From: Anthopleura xanthogrammica
Taxonomy: Eukaryota > Cnidaria > Anthozoa > Actiniaria > Actiniidae
DNA length: 64,000 nt
NCBI GenBank assembly: GCA_964019055.1
Contig: OZ025219.1
Coordinates: 1,644,001-1,708,000, forward strand
Direction: 5' to 3'
The translations under genes and the position numbers were made by a program. Below the pieces are notes generated by a model, which saw nothing but the letters and a program-made list of their open reading frames with translations, was not told the DNA's origin and made no database searches. This document shows, piece by piece, positions 56,501-64,000 of the stretch (within the stretch, counting starts at the first letter, position 1; the number at the start of each line of letters is the position of its first letter).

Positions 56501-59500
56501 TGTTAATACTTAATTATACTAACCAGGTTTTCCATCCATCATACTAAAAAAAAATAAAAAATTGAAGGTTATTGAGAGTGTAGTTCTGCAATATTAACAT
56601 TCAACTGCAAGATATGATCAGACTTACTCATCATCAGGCCCTGTGATTGCCTCCACCACTCTTTGGGGTATTAGTATTCCATTCTTTTTCTAAAGGTCAA
56701 ACGTCAAGATAAGGTCAACGTCAATTAATGAACTTATCAATATTATTCCCCTCAAATCAGATACACAAGCATTCTCATTGGCATTCAACTTTAACATGAA
56801 TTAACATTAATCTCAAAAATCTTAGCAGAACTTGAAATAATACTTGAAATTTGATAAGCAAAATACAGTATTTGTGTCTGATTTGTATGGTTTTTATGAT
56901 TGCTCTCTTTTATATGCCCATAGAGATCAGCAACACATATTGCATATATTACTTAAAGTGCCTATCAACCCTGACGATTTAGTTTGAAAATCACTTTTAC
57001 ATGTAGGGTATATTACGATGGCACAGTTTTACAGGATATGGACTTCTCATTTCAGAGATAGAAAAGTTTAAAATTTAAAAATGCAAATGAGATGACGTCG
57101 ACCCAGGATTAATTTAAAATACGAAATTACTATCCTGTAAGGTAATGCCATTTTTCAATTAATAAATGATTTTTATTACCAAAATATATGTTGTAGTAAA
57201 GTTTTGGTAAGTTTACTTGAGACTCACTGGTAGTAAAACACACAAGAAAAAAGGACAGATACCTTGGTCGACATCATCTCATTTGCATTTTTAAATTTGA
57301 AACCTTTATATCTCTGGAATGAGAAGTCCATATCCTGTAAAACTGTGTCATTGTGTTATACCCTACATGCAGAAGTGATTTTCAAACTAAACCGTCAGGG
57401 TTGATAAGCACTTTAATAGCCACTTCAGGATAGGACATTTACAGTAACAGTTTAAGCATCTTAAGGGATCAAGAAAGCTTAGAAATGAGTTTACTTATTA
57501 TAATAAGCTAACGTCCTAATGGTAAGCAACATTCTTAGACTCAGTAGTGTACTGCTCATTAAGAGTACTTTTCTTTTTTTACACCTAAGTGATAAATGTG
57601 ATACTGAGTCTGCGTATGTTGTTTCCGATTACAATTACAACACTAGTATGAACCAGGCTTTACTCCTAGGAGTGGTAGCTGACTCCGCCATGGAATAACT
57701 GAACTGTACTAGCTTCTTCCCGAACTTATCATTTTATTAACTAACCTGAACGATAACAGTATTAATTTGAACATTTGGAGTCAACTTTTGCTTGCAGTTG
57801 TAGTGTCGAGCAAGAGCTACTAGAAGATTAAGAATTGAAACTGTGTCCTTGGAATGAATTCCTAGGAAAAAACCAATAAAACCAAGATGAATACAATCCA
57901 TGTACTCCCCAAAAAATTGGAAAAATCAGAGCAAAATCTCAAGCCCTCTTCTAGTCCAGAGCTGGACCCACTTTAATGGATGCGCGCAGCAAGGACAAAC
58001 CGAGTAGTAGGCATGATAGATTGGATGGTTACGTTTAAGGTTAGGGATGAGGTAGGCAATATAGTAGTTCAAGCCTCAGCATCACTGAATAAGAATTTTT
58101 CTTAAAGGTTGAGGAGTGCTGTGTCTAAAGGTAATGTAACTATATTTAACGTCGGTAGTTCCTTCAGCTATGTGGCTGGTATCAATGGAAGCTGACGGTG
58201 CACACTCTACCCCCTCTCTCCATCAGTGCTCTGTTTTAAGAATATTCAAAGCTGAAGCTACATGGAATAGAGAGAAGTTGAAACAGACGTGGAGATCCTG
58301 AGGATTGAGCCATGAACCTCTAGCTCTGAAGGCCACGCACTAACCAACTGAGCTACGTCTGCTCCTTTATGTCTAGTCGTTCTACGTCCCATGCTCGAAC
58401 ACAAATAAAGACAGTCCACATGAATTGGGGAATAATTATATCGAGAAAGAACCATACAAATTAATAAGTTAGTGAGAAAAGTCAGTCCAGTTCCAGACTA
58501 GCCCTCTCCCTATTATTGACGAAGAATTTATGAATGAAATTCATACTTTCTGTGGTCCATTTCGTTCTGTGTCTTGGAACTCTCAGAACTTTATTGATTT
58601 CATCCAACAAGACAGACAACTTGGCTTGCTGTAAAAATAGAAAAGTCATATCAACATCACAGTTCACAGCCAAACTTACAGCAGTTAGTATTACAAGTAC
58701 AGCATGTAGGGCAGTTTTCATATGACAAAGTAAAACTTACAGCACAGATTGCACCTTGCCATGACTATGTCAGTCCACCCCGTGCCATACCCGTGCCGTG
58801 TGCCATGATTTAATAATAATAATAATAATAATAATAATGGGTTCTTATATAGCGCATTTCACATTGTCTCAATGCGCTTTACAATTTTGACCAGTGGAGG
58901 ACTTTACGGGCTGCATATTAAGGCGCTATTAGCAGCCGTGCAGCTTACAATCATGAGTGAATTGTTAGTAATTAGTGTTATGCCTCCAAATTGGGATAGG
59001 CTGTTGAACCGGGAGTCAATCCCCTACTCTTACACGAATAATTCAACAGGTTCTTTTATGTCCCCCATTTACAGGTTAAAGGAGAACTCTATTATTTTTA
59101 CGACCTATTATTGAATAAATGTTCACAGTTTACTTAACTCGTTTCCAAAGTTTCTTTGGCATATCTTGTAATACAGCCGAGAAATAATTCTTGAAAGTAG
59201 CGATAAATCGCTGCCATGGACGCCGCCATCTTCGAAGCTCTTCTGAATCTGCAAGAGGCCAGCGGTTCTCTCTCGTGACGTCATTGCGCGACTGGTGTTT
59301 ACAAGCACTGTGTGTTTCGTCTATTAAAGTAAGCTTATGTCTTCTTACAGTCAGGGTTTTAGATAGATTATCTCGAATTAAACATGAGTTCCTCGTCTAG
59401 TACCACGTCAAGTGTTAGTAGTGTGTCAGGGGATGATTTTAATGAGTTTTTAGCCGAAGAAACAGAGATATCTTTTCAAGGATATCAATTCCAGCCGACT

Positions 59501-62500
59501 CGTTGTGGCTCATCAAGTGATGAAGACTCGGACAGCAACTCTTCCAATTCTTCAACTCAGGAAATGAATGTCCGACAACAGAACTCAGATTGGTAATTAA
59601 GAAACATGATTTTTTCTTTTTAAAGCTCAAATGGTTTTATTTTAGACGTTCGACTGATTATTCTTAGGTGTACGTGCAACCATTGCCAAATAATGGATCG
59701 AGAAGTAGAGTGTGTTTGTTGTCAGGAAGTGCCTCAAGTAATGGGTAAAAATCAGCAAGTTTTCGAAGAGGAAAATCTTGGCGACCCAATAACTTGTATA
59801 ACTAATAATCCTGGATTCAAGGCCGTTTGTTTAAATCGTTGGGTATTGGAAGCAGCATGGTCTCAGTACCGCCAATATTATGGCAATAAGGCTCATGAAG
59901 GTCCTGAACATAAGAGAAATAGACACATTGCATATAGGCAATTGGTTCGATGGTGTTGGGGTGTTTTGGGTAAAGAAATTAGAGTTGTTTTACCTTCTTG
60001 TGCAGTAATGTGTATTCGTGCTCATTTCCCGCCCCCTGGCCTTGAGGAAGATTTTGAATTTACTGGGTTCCTTTATGCTGATGAGTAGTAAGGTGTGTTT
60101 TTTTTTCTAAAGATTGAAAATCAAATAATTAGAGTGATTTTAATAAAACCATGAAACATCACTTCATAATTAGTGCCAAATAACACTAGAAAAAATAGAT
60201 AACAAAGTATTTTACAGAAATTATTGCTATTTAGATTTAGTACTATTTCATGAGTATATTTTCTTGCTACACAATACAACGAGTGGTAGGGTTACTAGAA
60301 TTACAGAGTAATTTTCATCTAGACACTTCTAGATCCAATTAGAATTTTGAAGGTAATTTTTGCAGAGGGAGGAAAACCAGAGAACCCAGAGAAAAACCAT
60401 GGAAGCACAAGAAAGATCCATTGAACATGCTCTATATGCATGTATATCTGTAAGATGTGCACACTGCTACACAACCAATGCTTCCCTATGATTTAAAAGT
60501 TAGAATCCTTCTATTATTTACCTCTGAACAAAGTCCATTTATGTCAGTTAAGACACCTTTTCACTTTTTCCTCTTTGACTTTCTGATTTGCTTGCTGCTA
60601 AAATAATTTAAGTAATTAATAGTTAAAATACAATCACATTTTCAGGAACTGTACATTGTTATGTGCAGTTGCATGTATGTGTGGGAATCATTTCATAAAT
60701 TACCTGTTATCACATTCCTTAAGTGAATCTTCCTTCTTTTTTACTTTTTTCCCCATTCTTGAAATATGTTGCTTGATTACATCTTCTTTTGGTGGTCTTT
60801 TAAGAGATGCAATGTTCTTAGGGATGTGTTCTGGTACTCTAATGGCATTCTTTTCTCCAGTCTCATGGTATTCCATCACCACATCCATCAGGTTTGTCAC
60901 AAAGGTGTATGATTTCTTTTCTAAGATTGGTTTAGCCACCCAGGTTTTGCGATTTTTTGGAAATACTACTTTGTATCTGCTCTCTCCTATCCCTTTTCCT
61001 TTCTTCACTGTTGCTTGTTTTCTCTCACAGTTGCTGTTATGATCTAAGATAGTCAGCTGTGTTCTTCCCACCATCCCTTGGTAGGAGAAGTGACTTCTTT
61101 TGGGCAGATATTTCAAAAGGTGTGAATGATAGACTTCCAGGTTTCCTGTGTGATGGAATTCTGAAAGTTTTTCAATGGCTTTCAACAATTTCTTGTTGCA
61201 AACAATATCTTCTAGTGCCACATGAGCAGGAGAACCAGGCTTCATCCAAACTATTTTTTTCTGTTCCTTTTTAGTTAACTTGTGGTGTTTGCATGACTTG
61301 AATATTTTCCCCTCTTTCCAGCGGTGTTTATTAGCAACATGGTTTACAATGGAAACCCAGTTACTCACTAAGACTTTCGGATCCTTATCACAGGTTTGTG
61401 CACACCACCACAAATGATTAACTACACTCTTTATCCAAGATGAGAGTTCCTCATAACCTTTTTTCTTTGCCTTTTGAGTCAACTTTTTTGTGATTGACTT
61501 TGAAATATGCCAAACATCATATTGATGTATTATTTTAGGATAGTTCTTTCTTAAATTGGCAGTGATTTGAGTATGACGATCAGTTGTCAAGGATCTGATT
61601 GGAACTTTTAGGTTTAGGAGTTTGTCTAGGGACCTTTTACAACCTTCATATTCCATGGCATTTGATGACGACACTTCTGATACATGGATTAAAGAGAAAT
61701 CAACTATTTTATTAGTGTCTTCATCCATTAAACTGTAAGTGCCATACTTTGCACTAAAACCTGGGCTGTCTGACCTCCCATCACCGCATAAATTTACAGA
61801 CCCTTTCTTCTTTAGTTCATCAATCAAGGGTAGTTGTTGTTCTTTGTAGACCTTATCAATAACTGGTAATATGTTGTTGTTCTGGATCTTGTAAAAGTTA
61901 GATTCACTAATGAACTTCAGTTTAAGAGCACTAGCAAAAGAGGCAAGTCCTTGGTAAGTACCTCCAGAGCAAACTATAGCAGCAGGGATTTGAATGTTTC
62001 CAACAGGGATGCTGTTAGCTGTTGTTGGTTGTGAATTCCATCTATTAGTATGATGTTGGAGACAAAGGGTGGTTATTATAGTCATACTACCAACATTAGT
62101 TTTTTTTACCTCACAAACTGGGGACCCACATTGCTGGCACATTCTTAGCAGCTCATCAATTTTGCTGTCATAGACTATGAATTTCCACTCTGTTTCACAG
62201 TTGATCTTCTCAGATTCTGCTTCACTGCTTTCATCTGTGTTTGTGTATGTGTAATCATCATCAGAATCATCCACACTACTTCCTGTTTCTCTATCATCAG
62301 AATCATCCAAACTATTTCCCATGTCAGTACACAAGGTCTTGTTTTCAATAGTAATAGTTTCAAATGGTTTACTTTCACTTCCTTTCACTGGTTTGTATGT
62401 AGAATAAGTATGATCACTTAGATGATCCTTGTAGCCACCTACATATATTTCAGTATTGGGGTATGAGCTTTTCTCATTTTCAATTTTATGACAACAGGAT

Positions 62501-63545
62501 TGGGTTTTCAGTGTTTGTATTCCAATGCTTCTGGTTAATTTTTTTGCACATTGTGTTGCTGCATCAACTTTTGTGTTCAATTCAATAACTTCCTCTTCAA
62601 TATAATCAACTTCAGGAGTATTCTCAGTGTCAAGATGTTCCACTTCCTCTATATTTGGATTTAACAAACATTCAATTTCCTAAATGAGAAAAAGATAAAT
62701 GAAATTATTGTCATTTGCTTAAAATGTGCATATGCCATATGTCTGTTTTATAAATCTATTTTATTAAACATTATTAATAAAATATGCATTATTTATGTTT
62801 AAAGTGGTATAATTTAAATACTCATGATCAATGATTATAATTTTTAAGGATTATTTGCCATTAACTAAAATAAAAACAAATATGATTTACCTCTGTTTTA
62901 TCTCTTTTACGTAGTCTTTGTACGGTCTTATATCGTTCAAGTTTTTGCCTTGTATGAGGAAAAATGGTTGGAATAGACCCAGGCTTAAGAACTTTCTTGC
63001 CTTTCTGCCCACAGAGATGTTTATAGGAAACTTCAAAGCAGTCTTGGGTGAAGTGAGAGCTACAAACATAGCACGAATTCTCTTTGCCAGGATTTAGACG
63101 GCTAGTTTTTGAGATCCAAATTTTTTTCAACTTAGCATCTTTTGGTAAACGGTGATAAGAAATTTCTGTTCCTTTAGTCTTCTTAGAGCCATTAGTGCAA
63201 CCAGGGACCATGCAGTGAGGCATTTTCTCCAAAAACACGATTTTAACAAGTTAAAATAAAAGCACACAAAGATTTTTTTTTCAATTTCGCGCGATCTGCT
63301 TGTAAACACCAGTCGCGCAATGACGTCACGAGAGAGAACCGCTGGCCTCTTGCAGATTCAGAAGAGCTTCGAAGATGGCGGCGTCCATGGCAGCGATTTA
63401 TCGCTACTTTCAAGAATTATTTCTCGGCTGTATTACAAGATATGCCAAAGAAACTTTGGAAACGAGTTAAGTAAACTGTGAACATTTATTCAATAATAGG
63501 TCGTAAAAATAATAGAGTTCTCCTTTAAGAAAGGGTTGGGAGACA

Positions 63546-63598
<53 letters not shown>

Positions 63599-63606
63599 TA
63601 GATGTG

Positions 63607-63662
<56 letters not shown>

Positions 63663-64000
63663 CCGGGACTCGAACCACGACCTCCCGCACAACAGACCGA
63701 CGCTCTTACCAACTGAGCTAACCGGGTGGCGATTTTTCATAATCATACGAAATTTACTCTTCTGTTAATAGGATTTTCAAATAAAAATGCTTTGATTTTA
63801 CTTTTAATTTGCTCAAGATTATAATACTGAATATATTTTGAATTTAGAACTATTGAAGTGATTTGTGTGAAAAGGCAGTCAAGTGAACCAAATGTAACCC
63901 ATGGTTCTACAAAGTCATGCCACATACAGTACCTGAGCTTCTACAGTCTGTGTGACTTCCTTAAACTCCTGCAAAACAATGTCTGCTAGCTTTTCTGGAA
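53557..64000 (-). CDS. PARVA: Parvin, focal-adhesion CH-domain protein (5' end outside window)
   Basis: Ten exons in order: 64000-63933 (partial), 58628-58547, 57861-57746, 56689-56628, 56543-56524, 55971-55910, 55188-55120, 54482-54381, 54293-54224, 53633-53557. Phases match throughout and give the last 241 residues. Parvins bind ILK (with PINCH), paxillin and actin at integrin adhesions. Seen here are most of CH1 (FKEVTQ, the KLSVLLDEINKVL helix, IHSKDTVSILNLLVALARHY), the linker with KKNGIL, and all of CH2 (RDAFDALFDNAPDKLGVVKK, NRHLNKLNLEVTDLDTQFHD, GVFFIFLLGLLEG, DLKSTLRIVYSLFQKYK). One exon is only 20 bp (56,524-56,543). The gene predates the vertebrate alpha/beta/gamma split, so the symbol is nominal. 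Its largest intron here hosts the Kolobok-type transposon. Confidence 0.95.
53645..53880. mobile_element. Hairpin MITE in parvin's last intron
   Basis: AATACTCCCGTTTCGAGTTC and TCTTTTACGCTGTGTTAGCC at the left are answered on the right by GGCTAACACAGCGTAAAAGA and GAACTCGAAACTGGAGTATT. Its left end lies about 12 bp from the last-exon acceptor. Confidence 0.8.
53885..54122. repeat. AGAC tetranucleotide repeat (parvin intron)
   Basis: Imperfect (GACA)n with AGACAGACAAGACAG units for about 240 bp between the last two parvin exons. Confidence 0.9.
55260..55860. repeat. CAT/CAC microsatellite with an internal duplication (parvin intron)
   Basis: CATCAT and CACCAC rich DNA. A ~75 bp block (CCTTCTTCAACATTGTCATT ... 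CCATTCCATCCCATTTCATC) occurs twice, at about 55,287-55,350 and 55,393-55,456. Frames through it are low-complexity and not genes. Confidence 0.85.
56957..57412. mobile_element. 456 bp TTAA-flanked MITE with long inverted repeats (parvin intron)
   Basis: Ends AGTGCCTATCAACCCTGACG and its complement, with inverted repeats close to 190 bp per arm (AAAATCACTTTTACATGTAGGG, GGATATGGACTTCTCATTYC, ATGCAAATGAGATGAYGTCG and complements). TTAA flanks at 56,953-56,956 and 57,413-57,416. No open frame. Confidence 0.85.
58283..58372 (-). mobile_element. tRNA-like SINE head (parvin intron)
   Basis: On the minus strand: GCAGACGTAGCTCAGTTGG, then GTGCGTGGCCTTCAGAGC and GAGGTTCATGGCTCAATCC. Shaped like tRNA A and B boxes, but no clean acceptor stem, so a SINE relic is favoured over a tRNA gene. 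Confidence 0.5.
58809..59079 (-). mobile_element. 3' part of a tRNA-derived SINE split by the transposon
   Basis: Minus-strand 3' region ending in a TTA trinucleotide tail (58,809-58,838), with GCGCATTTCACATTGTCTCA and TCAATGCGCTTTACAA motifs. Its 5' head lies beyond the transposon at about 63,525-63,727. The break point is the TTAA duplicated by the insertion. Confidence 0.65.
59080..59306 (+). repeat. Left terminal inverted repeat of the Kolobok-type transposon
   Basis: 227 bp from AGGAGAACTC to GTTTACAAGC. It contains ATGGACGCCGCCATCTTCG and CTCGTGACGTCATTGCGCG, possible promoter elements (CRE-like TGACGTCA) for the plus-strand gene that starts 78 bp further in. Confidence 0.95.
59384..60088 (+). 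CDS. Transposon-borne P2X7-type ballast-domain protein
   Basis: Two exons (59384-59592 and 59668-60088, phase 2) encode 209 residues. Residues 1-69 are Ser-rich and acidic (MSSSSSTTSSVSSVSGDDF; EDSDSNSSNSS). From 70 on the protein follows the C-terminal zinc-binding ballast domain of P2X7: CTCNHC (71-76), CVCC (85-88), then DPITCITNNPGF, NRWVLE, RHIAYRQLVRW (155-165), VLPSC (177-181), CIRAHFP and FTGF (201-204). Human P2X7 has the same order (CQCGRC, CC, a second CIT, RHVLQF, RHCAYR, ILPSC, RIRKEFP, YSGF). There is no transmembrane segment, so this is not a channel. The role in the transposon is unknown; metal and nucleotide binding are inferences from P2X7. AATAAA follows 54 bases after the stop. 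Confidence 0.85.
60142..60147 (+). terminator. Polyadenylation signal of the ballast-domain gene
   Basis: AATAAA 54 bases past the stop codon at 60,088. Confidence 0.6.
60325..60490 (-). mobile_element. Diverged SINE-like segment inside the transposon
   Basis: Contains the SINE body signature (CCAATTAGAATTTTGAAGG, GAGGGAGGAAAACCAGAGAA, GGAAGCACAAGAAAGATCC) and a decayed head up to about 60,490. It lies between the two transposon genes and probably moves with the element. Confidence 0.55.
60700..63238 (-). CDS. THAP-domain Kolobok-type transposase
   Basis: Exon 1 (63238-62891) and exon 2 (62679-60700) join in phase 0 to 775 residues; a second Met six codons in (MPHCMVPGC) may be the true start. 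Residues 7-93 form a THAP DNA-binding domain: C2CH ligands Cys9, Cys14, Cys59 and His62, conserved Trp41 and the closing SIPTIF. An acidic Asp/Ser linker and a Cys-x2-Cys-x4-Cys cluster (CQQCGSPVC) follow. The catalytic part has GDGRSDSPGFSAKYG (near 415), VSEVSSSNAMEYEG, TTDRHTQI (near 483), YDVWHISKSI, and a Trp-rich region (NHLWWCAQTC). Kolobok enzymes cut and paste DNA at TTAA sites through an RNase H-like DDE fold; the GDGR Asp and TDRH Asp are likely catalytic residues. The frame has no stop or shift, so it may be functional. The promoter should lie in the right terminal repeat. Confidence 0.93.
63298..63524 (-). repeat. Right terminal inverted repeat of the Kolobok-type transposon
   Basis: 227 bp; its complement reads the same as 59,080-59,306 by eye, with no difference seen. 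Confidence 0.95.
63525..63727 (-). mobile_element. 5' head of the SINE split by the transposon
   Basis: Minus strand, from 63,727: TTAGCTCAGTTGGTAAGAGC (A box), GGTTCGAGTCCCGGCC (B box), then a SINE body up to the TTAA at 63,525. Together with 58,809-59,079 it forms one interrupted element. Confidence 0.7.

Larger units (their letters stand above)
59080..63524. mobile_element. Kolobok-type DNA transposon with a ballast-domain gene, 4,445 bp
   Basis: The boundaries are exact. TTAA target duplications lie at 59,076-59,079 and 63,525-63,528. Terminal inverted repeats of 227 bp begin AGGAGAACTCTATTATTT and read base for base the same at both ends. TTAA duplication plus a THAP-containing transposase with GDGRxDSPG, TTDRH and DVWH motifs is the known Kolobok pattern. 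Inside are two intact, tail-to-tail genes: ballast-domain protein on plus (59,384-60,088) and transposase on minus (63,238-60,700). The 600 bp between them contains a diverged SINE-like segment (60,325-60,490). Identical ends and undamaged frames point to a recent insertion. It lies in a parvin intron and does not touch an exon. Confidence 0.93.

Noticed and set aside
63655..63727. tRNA gene candidate
   Set aside because: A and B boxes are good, but the sequence continues into a SINE body and similar heads recur at 28,490 and 58,283. A SINE head is the better call.

Overview
This window is animal nuclear DNA: AT-rich, split genes with GT-AG introns of 0.1 to 5 kb, tRNA-derived SINEs, many short hairpin (MITE-like) elements, microsatellites and an intact DNA transposon. 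The proteins are metazoan (FIH, PKG, 4E-BP, parvin). Intron style, repeat load and a Kunitz peptide gene suggest a marine invertebrate, most likely an anthozoan cnidarian. That assignment is inference; no species marker is present.

Layout. (1) 0.6-11.0 kb, minus strand: a family of small secreted or membrane proteins. It holds a Kunitz-domain peptide gene, a type I membrane protein with nineteen 9-residue TKTDDKPxP repeats, and a short secreted peptide with nearly the same N-terminus and C-terminal tail as the Kunitz gene but no Kunitz domain. A 2 kb GAT-rich minisatellite fills one intron. (2) 11.6-18.1 kb, plus: complete six-exon HIF1AN (FIH, asparaginyl hydroxylase). (3) 20.9-33.4 kb, plus: complete 19-exon cGMP-dependent protein kinase with an N-myristoylation motif. 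(4) 36.7-41.8 kb, plus: complete three-exon eIF4E-binding protein. (5) 47.7-52.3 kb, plus: two-exon secreted von Willebrand A-domain protein. (6) 53.6 kb to the window end, minus: parvin, ten exons seen, 5' part beyond the window.

Parvin's largest visible intron holds an intact 4,445 bp transposon (59,080-63,524) with 227 bp terminal inverted repeats that look identical and TTAA target duplications. One strand encodes a THAP-domain Kolobok-type transposase. The other encodes a two-exon protein with the cysteine-rich ballast domain otherwise known from the P2X7 receptor C-terminus. This is the most unusual object here. The element split an older tRNA-derived SINE and carries SINE-like sequence between its two genes.

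The host genes do not form an evident pathway. Intergenic and intronic space is dominated by hairpin repeats that recur within the window. Among them are a ~135 bp family with seven copies, a ~335 bp family with 9 bp target duplications, TTAA-flanked MITEs, and SINEs whose tails have grown 57 bp tandem arrays. All exon boundaries were read by eye from splice sites, phase and family similarity; no transcript data were available.
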